DNA of 64,000 nucleotides from Corella eumyota (GCA_963082875.1 OY720101.1:496001-560000); one strand, 5' to 3'. Shown: positions 49,478 through 60,440, counted from the first letter of the stretch. Numbers and translations: made by a program. Notes: generated by a model not told the origin, from the letters alone.

Positions 49478-52400
49478 ATGTCAAAACTTAAGAAAATTGT
49501 CGATGAATCTAAAGAACATGGAACCAAACAAATTGACTTAAGTGACAGCAGAATTCAAAATATTAATGAAGTCCCAGGCCTAAGTAAGTAATGTCTAAGT
49601 GTGTATAAAATGTCTAAGTAGGTTTTATTTGTTTATTTTTTGTTTGGTATGATTTACTACCGGCATATATATTGTAGTAACTTTAAACAATTGACACAAT
49701 TTTATAAACGAGCAAAAGAGTTCTTGAGTTAATTAAGTTTAACAACAACTTAAAAGTCAGGATAATAACAACTGAAATTCTTGACCATGCCATAACATAC
49801 TTAAAATCTTTTTGTAAATATTATCACTTTTGGCATGTTTTAAATCATTAAATTGATTTTGTTATTTTTTCCCGTCGCATTGTTGTTATATTAATTGTAT
49901 ATCAGTTTTGTTAAAAAAATTACTTTGTTGTATATATAAATTACTATTACCACCTAACTTTATTCTGTTATTTCATTTAAAGTGATGCTGGAACACTTGA
50001 CTCATTTAACCATGAGCCACAATAAACTAGCTGCAGTGCCTCCCAGTATAGGAGAGTTGGTCAACCTGGTGTTACTTAACTTGTTCAACAACCAGATTGA
50101 GGAGCTACCTACTTCTTTAAGTGGAATGCAGAAACTTAAGATCTTAAATCTGGGGTATGCTGTTTCAAGTTTTTGTGTTACATTTTTGACAAATTGGCAG
50201 CGTGGTGTAGTGGTCAGACGACTAGCTACACTACATGATGTTATGGGTTCAATTCCCACTGCTTGGATGCTGTAAATGAGGCGCTATAAACGGTATAAAC
50301 TTCTGCTGAGCCAGCCACTAATCAGCAGCATAGTTACTGAGCAATTATAATCTATAATATCCCAAAATGCCACAGGCAACTTAAGACTGGGTCAGGGTAA
50401 TTGATGTTACTCTATGTTTAGGTCATGAAGTCGACTTTTCCAAATCAAGAATAATTTATGTAGAAGCAATTTTTTCACTGATTTCTATTTATCTATATGT
50501 TTTTTTTAACTTAAAGTAATGTTGTCACTCTTTAAATAAAACTTTAATCATTCATTTTTATCAGAATGAACAGATTAAGTCATCTTCCAAGAGGATTTGG
50601 ATCTTTTCCCAAGCTGGAGATGTTGGATCTTTCATACAACAACCTAAGTGAACAATCTTTACCTTCCAATTTCTTCTATATCAGTAAGTCATGTTTTAAT
50701 TTTAGATCAAGTTTTGTGTAATTTGGTTTACCGTAAATTTCTTAATTTTTTTTTATTTTAGCAACAATTCGGACACTCTATCTTTCCGACAATGATTTTG
50801 AGAACTTTCCAGAAGACATTTCAAAGTTGAAAGAACTGCAAGTGGTAAGTTATTATCCAACAAATATGTAAACTGCTATTATTATCTTTTACCCTTTTTA
50901 AACTTTGTTTTTAGTTGAGTTTTCGCGACAATGATTTGATTTGTTTACCGAAGGAAATTGGTCAACTTAAAAAGTTGACGGAATTGTATTTACAGGGAAA
51001 CAGAATGACTGTGTTACCACCTGAACTGGGTAATTTTTTTGTATATATTTTATGGTAAGGTCAATTGCATGAACTAAACAAGAGTAACATCAGTTACTCC
51101 GACCCAGTCTCAATTGCCTTTAGCAATTTGGAATATTATAGATTATAATTGGTTGATGATTATGCTGCTGATTAAGTGCTGGCTCAGCAGGAGTTCATAC
51201 CGTTTATAGTGCCTTACTCAAAGGCGATAATATCAGTGGGGATTGAACCCACAACCTTATGTGGTGTAGCAAGTGTTTTTACCACTACACCACGCTACCG
51301 GTATAGTTCCAACTGTAATATAACATACTGACGCAGTTTAACTCTTTATTTCTACAGGAGCATTAGACCTGTGTGGACCAAACCACGTGTTTAAAGCTGA
51401 CAAGAATCCCTGGGTTCATCCAATTGCTGAGCAGTTCCAACTTGGTGTTACTCATGTGTTCGATTACATTAAATCTGACACTTACAAATAGTAAGTTCAT
51501 TTTTGTATGTTTTATTAGGAATATTGTTTGAATGGGCGCCACTATTGCCTTTTATGATTATTTATTTGGATAAATTTTCCACCACTAATTGGCACTGTTG
51601 AGCAGATTCTTAGAGCAAAGATTGTATGTACCATATATGGCTTATATTGTTTATAAAAATGGTATCTTCATGGTTGAATAAATTTAGTTTTGTTGTGAAA
51701 GAATCAATTTAATATCTTTCTGTGATTTATATAAAATGATTTTTAACATACTAAAGTGATTACAAAATTGTATCATCTATGACATCATAATGTTGTTATT
51801 GTTTGGTAATAAGGTCACAACAGTTTTATGAAATTGTAACATCGTGTTAAAACTTGCAAAATGTATTAACTTAAATGGTAACATTAATATAATTTCATGT
51901 GTCATTACTTGCTTTAAAAATTACTTTAATATAGAGGAAAAATAATCCGTTTTATGGGTTTTAGTTGCCTTATATATAGTAGCAATCACTTAACAAAAAT
52001 TGCCTAAAGTCTAAACTTTTTTATTGGTTAAAAACTTACTTTCACCCAATAATTTAGCTTTTATATATTTTTATTGTCAAAAATAAGAGATCTTAAAAGC
52101 ATATTGACTTTGGTTTTTATTTGAATTTCTTGGTAACGATAAAGATTAATGTGTTTGTGTAGATTACTTCTTGGAAATTTGTTGCCAAAATTAGGAGAGA
52201 AAGTTTCTTTTTATTGCCTTAGTGTTGTCAGTTGTTGATTTTATTATTTATTGTGTCAATGTTTATTTTTTAAAAGGAAATTTTTATTCCCGTTAAATTG
52301 AAAAAAATATTTTCTTAGGAACTAATTTAAAATTAATTTTTTTTAATAATTAATAAAGATGTATTAAGATTACACAATTTTTATTTATTTAAGCCTTAAC

Positions 52401-52598
52401 AATTTTAAAACCATTTTTTTTTCATCATTATTTATCACGAATTTTGGATTTTGTTTAAAATATTTAATAATTATTTTAATTGATTGTTTAATGTTTAGTT
52501 TGTACGGTCGACATTGTAATGCTGACCCTCAACCTCCACCTAAGAAAGAAAAAGCCAAAAAAATCAGCAGAAAGCCCCTCCACAATAAAAACAAATAA
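49478..52598 (+). CDS. RSU1: Ras suppressor protein 1, leucine-rich repeat adaptor, seven coding exons
   Basis: In animals RSU1 binds PINCH in the ILK-PINCH-parvin complex at integrin adhesions and modulates Ras/JNK signalling. Exons: 49478-49583, 49983-50154, 50565-50683, 50762-50844, 50915-51029, 51358-51490, 52499-52598. All are GT-AG and sum to 828 nt = 275 aa (human 277). Seen: [11 protein letters not shown] start; about seven LRRs ([107 protein letters not shown]); the C-terminal cap [15 protein letters not shown] with [14 protein letters not shown]; a basic tail [13 protein letters not shown]. Introns 2 and 5 carry SINEs. An acceptor TATTTCAG at 49,451-49,458, 19 nt before the ATG, implies a spliced leader or an untranslated first exon. 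A second copy of the last exon lies downstream (54,187-54,280). Confidence 0.97.
50198..50462 (+). mobile_element. tRNA-derived SINE in RSU1 intron 2
   Basis: GGCAGCGTGGTGTAGTGGTC head, GGGTTCAATTCCCACTG B-box region, AACTTCTGCTGAGCCAGCC, CAGGCAACTTAAGACTGGG, and a tail ending CAAATCAAGAATAA. Sense to RSU1. It begins 44 bp after the exon 2 donor. Confidence 0.92.
51065..51300 (-). mobile_element. tRNA-derived SINE in RSU1 intron 5
   Basis: Antisense copy. Read on the minus strand it starts GGTAGCGTGGTGTAGTGGTA, with GTGGGTTCAATCCCCACTG and GAACTCCTGCTGAGCCAGC. It stops in the GTAACTGATGTTACTC part of the body, so the tail is missing. Confidence 0.92.
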
Positions 52599-53266
52599 GT
52601 TGGAAAGCCGGAATATATAATTGGGAGTTGAAAATTGTGCTGCTATATTGGCAAGGAAACCTTTAATATTTAATGGCCTTATTAAAAATATATCAAGAGC
52701 TATTAAATGTGCTAGTTTATATATTCACATGAATAATGTTATTGTTATGGGCCAAATATATTCAGTGCATTTATGTATTTAAAAAATATTTTAACAGCTG
52801 CTTTTTTGTAACAAAAAAAATCAAAAAAACACAAAAAAATGAAAAAAAAACATACTTTTTATTATCACCTAACCATATTAACAAATCATTCATTGGCACT
52901 AATTACCGTTTCAAAGTGCATTTATTTCACTTTAAATATTATATATTTGTTTTTTTAGTAACAGATATATATTATGATGATTATTCCGATTTCAAAGTTG
53001 TAAAACTTTATTATTTTGTGCCAATTTAAATTGCGCAGTGTTATTCAGTAAACATATTGCACTATCTGTATTGAAATATAACACAAACTACATTATCGTG
53101 GATATTATTATCGCACTTACATTGCATTTAACGTTAGCGATACACAACGAAGCAGTTAAGTTTATAGGAAACCAAATATGCCTTAGGGTGAAGAAATAAT
53201 TCTAAATTCTTGTGATTACATATCTTTTAAGTATATACTGTCTTTTTCGGCAACCATATATGCTTA
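51561..53266 (+). repeat. RSU1: 1.7-kb tandem duplication, first copy (carries RSU1 exon 7)
   Basis: The segment from TTTATTTGGATAAATTTTCC to CCATATATGCTTA is followed directly by its copy at 53,267 (offset 1,706). It takes in most of RSU1 intron 6, exon 7 and about 670 bp of 3' flank. The copies differ by scattered substitutions and many small indels. A ~58-bp piece near 51,705-51,765 is absent from the second copy. Confidence 0.92.
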
Positions 53267-54942
53267 TTTATTTGGATAAATTTTTCACCACAAATGGCAC
53301 TGTTGAGCAGTTTCTTAGAGCAAAGATTGTATGTACCATATATGGCTGTACATATATTGTTTATAAAAATGGTATCTTAATGGTTGAATAAATTTAGTTT
53401 TATTGTGAAAGAATCAATTTAATGTTTGATTACAAAATTGTATCATCAATGACATCATAATGTTGTTATTGTTTGGTAATAAGGTCACAACAGTTTTATG
53501 AAACTGTAACATCGTGTTAAAACTTGCAAAATGTATTAACTTAAATGGCAACAATAATATAATTTCATGTGTCTTTACTTGCTTTAAAAATTACTTTAAT
53601 ATTGGGGAGAAATAATCCGTTTTATGGGTTTTAGTTGTCCTATATATAATAGCAATCACTTAACAAAAATGCCTAAAGTCTAAACTTTTTTATTGGTTAA
53701 AAACTTGCCTTCACCCAATAATTTAGCTTTTATATATTTTTTATTGTCAAAAATAAGAGATCTTAAAAGCATATTGACTTTGTTTTTTATTTGAATTTCT
53801 TGGTAATGATAAAGATTAATGTGTTTGTGTAGATTACTTCTTGGAAATTTGTGCTGTAGGTTAGTTCTTGGAAAAAATTTACAGAGAAAAATCCTTTTTA
53901 TTACTTTAGTGTTGTTAGTTGTTAATTTTATTATTTATTGTGTCAATGTTTATTCACCTAAAAGGAAATTTTTATTCCCGTTAAATTGAAAAAAATATTT
54001 TCTTAGGAACCAATTTAGAAATAAATTTTTTTAATAATTAATAAAGATGTATTAAGATTACACAATTTTTATTTATTTAAACCTTAACAATTTTAAACCA
54101 GTTTTTTTTCATCATTTTTTATTACGAATTTTGGATTTTGTTTAAAATATTTAATAATTATTTTAATTTATTGTTTTAATTTTTAGTCTTTATGGTCGAC
54201 ATTGCAATGCTCAACCTCCACCTAAGAAAGAAAAAGCCAAAAAAATTAGCAGAAAGCCCCTCCATAATAAAAACAAATAAGTTGGAAAGCCGGAATATAT
54301 AATTGGGAGTTGAAAATTGTGCTGCTATATTGGCAAGGAAACCTTTAACATTTAATGGCTTCATTAAAAATATATATCAAAAGCTATTAAATGTGCTAGT
54401 TTATATTTTCACATGAATAATGTTATTGTTATGGGCCAAATATATTCAGTGCATTCATGTATTTAAAAAATATTTTAACAGCTGCTTTTTTGTAACAAAA
54501 AAAATCAAAAAAACATGAAAAAAACATATTTTTATATTATCACCTAACCATATTAACAAAATCACTTATTGACACTAATTACCGTTTCAAAGTGCATTTA
54601 TTTCACTTTAAATATTATATATTTGTTTTTTAGTAACAGATAAATATTATAATGATTATTCCGATTTCAAAGTTGTAAAACTTTATTTTTTTTTGCCAAT
54701 TTAAATTACGCAGTGTTATTCAGTAAACGTATTGCACTATCTGTATTGAAATATAACACAAACTACATTATCGTGGATATTATTATCGCACTTACATTGC
54801 ATTTAGCGTTAGCGATACACAACGAAGCAGTTAAGTTTATTAGAGAACCAAATATGCCTTAGGGCGAAGAAATAATTCTAAATTATTGTAATTACATATC
54901 TTTTAAGTATATATTGCCTTTTTGGGAAACCATATATGCTTA
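53267..54942 (+). repeat. 1.7-kb tandem duplication, second copy
   Basis: About 1,676 bp, colinear with 51,561-53,266, ending at the same CCATATATGCTTA. It contains the second RSU1 terminal exon. The first ~70 bp of 3' UTR after the stop codon are almost unchanged between copies, while intron-derived parts have accumulated indels. Confidence 0.92.
54187..54280 (+). CDS. RSU1: Candidate alternative last exon of RSU1 (exon 7B)
   Basis: Acceptor TTTTAATTTTTAG at 54,174-54,186, then an exon in the same phase as exon 7 (52,499-52,598), ending at TAA 54,278-54,280. Spliced from exon 6 it reads [20 protein letters not shown], then [11 protein letters not shown], giving a 273-aa protein. Against exon 7 there are six substitutions (TTG/CTT counts two; TAC/TAT; TGT/TGC; ATC/ATT; CAC/CAT), all synonymous, plus a 6-bp in-frame deletion removing Asp-Pro. 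Unbroken frame and splice site, with only silent change, point to use as a mutually exclusive terminal exon, or to a duplication under conversion. No transcript evidence is available here. Confidence 0.65.
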
Positions 54943-55398
54943 CAATTTATATCAGGCTAGTCGTTAAATGAATAAAATGTCTGCGTTTCGTTTATTTTAA
55001 AAGGTTTTTTAATTCTGTGGTTTTTACTCTATGTAGCTAGCCCAGCAAAAACACTTAATACGTGACTTGTATTTAAATAAGACACTCAAGCCAACATTTC
55101 TTCTAATAAGCGTATACTTTATTTACAAGCAAAAAATACAACCCGACAATTTACAGTTTGGCGAATTTTTTAATTAACTGAAATATTTAGTTCCAAAAAG
55201 TCTAAAAATTAATCGAATTTACAATTTTGTGCAAAAGCATCAATACTAATATATACAAGCAGTACTTGTAAGTACAAATGTGGTAAGGAAACGCTTTAAA
55301 TTTTAAGTTTTTAAAAATTATATCAAGTTAGGCCTAAATGAAAATTTGAATTTTCAACACAAAATGTCGCAATTTTTATTTATTTATTTTCCAAATAT

Positions 55399-57266
55399 CT
55401 AGTAGATAGTAGCATGATTAGCGTTGTAGTCAGCCATGAACTTTTCCTGAATGCAGCCTCCGTCGACATAGTCTTGGAACATACAAGAGGCGTAGATGCT
55501 GCTGGCAAGACCGCTCCATTGGTAATCATCAATTAATGATTTTTGCTGAAAAAATAAACAAAATAAATAATGAATAAAAACTGTGAAGTTACCCCTGCAT
55601 ATTTAAGTAACTCTTCATTAAGTGTCAGTGGTCTGAACAATTGGCTTAACTACATAAGGTCGAAGGTTCGAACCCCACTACTTTCACGCTGTGGCGCCCT
55701 TGGGTAAAGTGCTATAAAAAGTATGAACTCCTGCTGAGCCAGCACTTAATCAGTAGCATAATTACTAGGCAATTGTAATCTATAATATCCCAAACTGCTA
55801 AAGGCAACTCGAGACTGGGTGGGGTAACTAATGTTATTCTATGTTTAGATCGTGAAGTCGAACTTACCACATCAAGAATAAATAATACGTAAATTTTTTC
55901 ATTTTTTAAAAACGCTGTGGCCACCTTATTAATACGTTGGTTGCATTTAGAAAAATTTAACAAAAACTTATTTGGCAAACTAACCGTGGTTGGAGTAGAA
56001 CCAGAAGTGCAATAACTTCCATCATTGAACTTCTCTGTAAGCTGGTTGTATATATTGTTTAATGTATCTTGGTCGCCGCCACTATTTTTAAGGTTTCTTA
56101 TTTCTGTCTTAATGTTGTTTATCGTTCCATAGTCATCATTATAATCATCGCCGTAAAAGTCGAACGCCTGCAAAAAGATAATTGTTAAGTGACAAAAGTA
56201 AACATTACCAAGAAAATTAAACTATTTTAAAGTCCCTGCATTTCTTATGTTTGTAAATGTAAAAACGCTAAAGATCCGATGTTAAACTTGATAAATATTT
56301 TTAACTTGATTTAGGCAACGGGATGCCACAGTTATAGACGATATTGAAATATGTGACAATAGTAATTAACTGCATTTTGTTTAGTTTGGACACAAGTCAT
56401 TTAAATATGTTATGTTTTTTTGTATATATCTTTATCTTCGATGTGGAAAGTCGAATGTGCGACTTAAACATAGAGTAACATAAGTTACCCTGACATAGTC
56501 TCGAGTTGCCTATGGCAGTTTGGGATATTATATAGATTATAATTGCCCGATAATTATGCTGCTGGTTAAGTGCTTAGCAGGAGTTCATACCGTTTATATC
56601 AGCAATTGAGAGCAGTGGGGATTAAACCCACGACCTCATGTAAGCAAGTTGTTCGTACCACTACACCATGCTGATAACAACTAAATATGATTTATGTAAA
56701 TTATCGTTTTACCTAAACACTTCACTTTTAAGTAATAATTATCATACCCCATAAGTCGAGTAGGAGCTGAACACAAGTACGCTAAGAGTTATTGTGGAAG
56801 CTAGTAGCAGGCATGTTAAAATAGCCAGAATGACCACACTTGCTGTTTTGCAACATCCCCCGCTCTTTTGTTTCGTGATCTAAAAAGTTAGATAGAAAAA
56901 ATTAGTTTCTTTTTTATTTTGTTAAAACTAAGAACCCAAAGCATAAAAAAGTGTATATGCATAGAGAAATTAATTGTATTTGGTATTACTTTAAAAGTTT
57001 TTCAGTTTACTAAAAAAGGGTCTTTAAATAATTAACGATATTTTGTGAACGTCATTTGGTAAAAATTATAAATTTCAGCAACTTTTTAATACACAAATAC
57101 CTACCATTAAGCAGACAACTATACTTAATGGAAAAAAATAGGCTTTACCCTTCTTTAAACCTGAACAAATACAACTTTAACTTACCACAACATGGTCCAC
57201 TGTGGTCACTTTACCTACATCGGTTGGCTGGTTGGAATCCGTTGCAATTAAATTAACTTTGTCCAT
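55399..57266 (-). CDS. Small type II membrane protein of unrecognised family, four exons (paralogue 1)
   Basis: Exons (minus): 57186-57266, 56748-56879, 55985-56167, 55399-55545, all phase 0 with GT-AG borders, total 180 aa. I do not recognise the family. Seen: a 27-aa N-terminal exon (MDKVNLIATDSNQPTD...) without a signal peptide; exon 2 with a short basic Cys-containing stretch KQKSGGCCK, then a ~26-residue hydrophobic helix (about 40-65); an outside-facing domain beginning with an acidic FYGDDYNDDYG, a helix-like TEIRNLKNSG, then cysteines in DGSYC, YASC and DGGC and a conserved DDYQW. The basic residues before the helix suggest C-terminus outside. Introns 2 and 3 hold SINEs of opposite orientation. 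AATAAA signals follow the stop within ~25 nt. The head-to-head neighbour at 58,271 is a paralogue. Exon joins are inferred from splice consensus and the match to that paralogue. Confidence 0.8.
55612..55890 (+). mobile_element. tRNA-derived SINE in intron 3 of the membrane-protein gene
   Basis: Head GTCAGTGGTCTGAACAATTG, B-box GGTTCGAACCCCACTAC, then GAACTCCTGCTGAGCCAGC, GGCAACTCGAGACTGGG and the CACATCAAGAATAAATAA tail. Antisense to the host gene. Confidence 0.9.
56426..56673 (-). mobile_element. tRNA-derived SINE in intron 2 of the membrane-protein gene
   Basis: On the minus strand: CAGCATGGTGTAGTGGTACG, GTGGGTTTAATCCCCACTG, GAACTCCTGCTAAGCAC, CAACTCGAGACTATG and the tail CACATCGAAGATAAAGATAT. 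Flanks TAAATATGTTATG (about 56,401) and TAAATATGATTTATG (about 56,683) look like an imperfect target-site duplication. Confidence 0.9.
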
Positions 57267-58270
57267 TTTTTATTCACGAAAAATAATCTAAAAACACACC
57301 AAGTTTTGTTTTAGTTATTTCGTTAAAGTTTTGAACCTAAAAACCTAACTGAAAGACTGATTTAAGATGTCTACGGCACCTCACTATGAGCTAATATGTA
57401 CAGAAACCCCCTGCTTTCTATATTAAATTCTAAATACTTTAAACATTACCGTACGCCCCTGTTTTATGTCAATTTGTTTAGATTTAACAGAACGCGTGGT
57501 TCCCCCAACTATACTTTAAATACACAGTTAAATAAAAGTTGCTGTTTTCTTTAAAATTACAAACGCTTGAAGACATTGTATGGAACACACATCTTATCAC
57601 ATTATTCTGGTTGAAATAAATGTCTGGTAAACTTCCTGTCTAAAGGTATAATAAACGAACTCAGTTTAAGTGCTTGAGTTAATCTATAACTGCGCCCATA
57701 TGATCTCAAATATACATTTAGTGAGCATTTCCAGAACGGAAAATTACCAAAACCTAAGGCGATACGTCCGAACGAGTTTCAAGCAACAAAAACAATACTT
57801 GCTCTGTTATTTCAATGGAATTACCCATTACGTGTTCATTGGGGCATCGCGCCAAAAGCTTTTTCATTGGCTCAAGATAGCTGTAAATCGTGTTTTTGTG
57901 AACCAACCTATCACGCGAAGAAAGCGTGATAGCCTTAGAAAATTTCAGTTCCCTATGTAATTATAGAAATTGTTAAAGCGAAAATTCTTTGGTGCGGAAA
58001 TGTTGCTAGCTTTAGATAGTTTACATTGTAGCTTAAAGTTGGGCAAAGTAACAGGCATGCTATGTTTCGTAAGAACTTAGAAATACATCAGTAAAATATT
58101 TCACTAACTTCAAATTTTAAAATTAGGTTGTCAGCTTAGTTTTTACAGTTTATTAATATGGTTATTTAGCAATATAACCAATGTTTAAACGGCAGATGTA
58201 GTTACGATCCAGTTTTAAAACTAAATTATACGTTTAGATTTAGTTTGTAGCGAATCAATATAAAGGAAAA
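57267..58270. promoter_or_regulatory. Shared intergenic region of the divergent membrane-protein pair
   Basis: About 1.0 kb between the two start codons, likely holding both promoters. A 96-codon plus-strand frame at 57,670-57,960 has no recognisable features and is not accepted. No discrete element identified. Confidence 0.4.
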
Positions 58271-60212
58271 ATGAATGCAAATGCAGGCAACCCCAACTTT
58301 GCTCAATGGAGCCACCTTAACCCGGTTAGAGTTTAACCTAAATTATTGAATTTTAACGCCATATTACATTAACAATGGCATATGGGTGTCGATGTGGACA
58401 ATTGTATAAAGAAGATACCTGTTTAATCTTAAGCTATTATTGCAAAATCAATTTATAGTTTAGTAACATTTATGTTTTATTAAATAAACGACATTTCTTA
58501 TACGTTTCTGTAATTTTTATGTAAATGGGTTTTAATGTTAAAGTTTTATTATTTTGTTTAAAGATAAAAAGGCAAAGATCGGGAAAATGCAGCAAAATGT
58601 GCTGGATCATCTCACTTATGTGTATTTCCATGTTCCTCATGGCAACAACGTTTTCACTTGCCACATTCTTTGTCACAACCAGTGTCATCACATCGGTAAA
58701 TTCTAATTTTAAACATTCGTTAACGGTATGGTTAAAACCTGGTATTATTAGCACATTAGTATGGTTGACACTGAATCATAAATGGTTTTATAACCTTTAC
58801 AAAATGTCTGTAGTGCTTACAATTTAATTTTTTTAAATACTGGAAAATGATTAACATAAAAAACTAGGTTATCATATTTTTTGTGTGACGTAGAAAGTAC
58901 TAAGTAGCGTAGTGAATGTATACAAGCTAGTATTTTTACGTCATCACAAACAGGGCTTCTTTTTTTGTTAAATCAAATTGTTTTTTTTTAATTTGTTTCA
59001 AAAATATCGTCAATATAGGACTTTAAAGATCAAGCACCATTTCTGTTGAAACTGCACATCTAAAACACAACAATTTTTTTTAAGGCTATATCATTATAAC
59101 ATAACACTTTATATATATAGATGCGGATGTATGATGGTAACGATGGTGTAAACCAAATTAACGAATATATAAGCGACCTTAATGAAGAGAATGGTGATGA
59201 TACGTATAATGATGACTATAATGACTCTATGACCAGATTTAACACAATCTTTGATTCCATGGTAGACAACGAAAAATGCAAAGCTACAACGGAATATCAA
59301 CCTGACATGCTTACCAATGATCAAAAAGTATTTTTTTAATTTTTTTTCCTGGAATCAAAACTGTGTGAATAAAAGGGCTATATTTTTAAGTTTTACGCCT
59401 ATTTAATGTTTAATTATGGTATTATCTTGTATATGTATAATAAACCTTTACAAAAAGGTGTTATTTTTTTCATATCCCCTTAAGGGATAGGTTTTATATT
59501 TTGTATGGGGCAAGGGTGTGCTGTTATGACGTGGTTAAGCTATCCGTGAACGCTTGGCTCAAAGGCGAATAGTGTGGCAATGGTGCGGCTCGAACGCAAA
59601 AAGGTGTTATTATAATTGGATTGTATCTAATTACTCTGTACTGACGTCTAGCGGAACTTGACGTTTTATCTTATGACCACACATTATCTTAGGTCTATAA
59701 ACATTTTGTTTTAATTTAGGTCCAGAAACTCAATGATTACGGGTGGCAAAAGATCGGGCAAATGTTGAATGCTTCCTGCATCCATAAACCGTACGGCTAC
59801 ACCACCACTTACGAGATGGACGAGTATTGCCTTAAAAGGTTGATCACTCAGATATTAAGTGACGACCTTAGCCAGGAATTCGTGCCTGCCTCACCAAAGC
59901 CAATTGATGTGGACATGAACGAAAACCGATATGATGACCTAACCGAGACTGAATGGTCGACAACAACAACTACAACGGAATACGTTGCTATGGTAAAGTT
60001 TTAAAATCTAGAAAAAAAATGTTTTTGTGTGGTTGTGTAAACTTGTTTTAATATGTACTCTAACGACTAAGTAAACCTTAAGTCTATGTAAAGTGAACTT
60101 TACTGTGAAAATTTGAACAAAAATTAAGCTTGAATAAAATCTAACTTTACTTTACAATTTTTAGTCGACTGATTCTACATATGACGAGAACTATGACTGG
60201 GAAAAAAAATAA
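58271..60212 (+). CDS. Small type II membrane protein of unrecognised family, five exons (paralogue 2)
   Basis: Exons 58271-58324, 58564-58695, 59121-59327, 59720-59992, 60165-60212, all phase 0, total 237 aa. Family not recognised. Exon 2 is exactly 132 nt like that of the neighbouring paralogue and aligns with it (IKRQRSGKCSK against ITKQKSGGCCK, then a ~30-residue hydrophobic helix). Exon 3 is acidic (MYDGNDG, YNDDYND) and ends in a DNEKC cysteine. Exon 4 has LNDYGWQK and NASC, matching DDYQW and YASC of paralogue 1, with an N-glycosylation sequon at the NAS, then DEYC. A C-terminal extension not in paralogue 1 includes a Thr run (STTTTTTEY) suited to O-glycosylation and ends STDSTYDENYDWEKK. 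Exon 1 (MNANAGNPNFAQWSHLNP) is the least certain part, with a weak GTTAGA donor. Reading through the exon 4 donor would instead end after three residues. Confidence 0.75.
58880..58950. repeat. Short inverted repeat, hairpin or MITE remnant
   Basis: TTTGTGTGACGTA at 58,880-58,892 and TACGTCATCACAAA at 58,937-58,950 are inverted copies (13 of 14 positions, one gap) with a 44-bp loop. It sits in intron 2 of the plus-strand membrane-protein gene. Confidence 0.5.
59452..59611 (+). mobile_element. Short element with 14-bp target-site duplication, probably another SINE type
   Basis: The perfect direct repeat AAAAAGGTGTTATT (59,452-59,465 and 59,598-59,611) flanks a 132-bp insert unlike the other SINEs. 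The insert has a palindromic TATCCCCTTAAGGGATA near one end and a GC-richer right half ending GGTGCGGCTCGAACGC, which faintly recalls a tRNA B box. It lies in intron 3 of the plus-strand membrane-protein gene. The type is a guess; the insertion itself is well supported by the duplication. Confidence 0.7.
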
Positions 60213-60411
60213 AGAAATCCAAACCGAAAGAATTTACTACATATACAAATATTCTAAAACAACAATAATTTAAAATCTAAAAACTTTTCAGCTAATGCAC
60301 AATGTTTATGTGCAGTGCAATTTATTGTAAATATGCTTTATTTTAGGGCGTAAGATATAATTTTTGATATAAAGTCTTACATTGTGTACATGTATCTTAG
60401 TAATGGCTTAT

Positions 60412-60417
60412 AATAAA
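60412..60417 (+). terminator. Poly(A) signal of the plus-strand membrane-protein gene
   Basis: AATAAA, 200 nt after the stop. The nearest minus-strand AATAAA of cyclin B3 is 24 bp further on, so the two transcripts end tail to tail or overlap. Confidence 0.6.
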
Positions 60418-60440
60418 CATCGCAAATTTAGTAAAGTTGT

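Noticed and set aside
49982-50275. 97-codon frame continuing past RSU1 exon 2
   Set aside because: The part after 50,154 is intron and SINE sequence; the real exon ends at the GT of 50,155 and joins 50,565 in frame.
52736-53029. 97-codon open frame in the RSU1 3' flank
   Set aside because: Low-complexity Lys/Phe/Tyr-rich reading that is not kept in the second copy of the tandem duplication.
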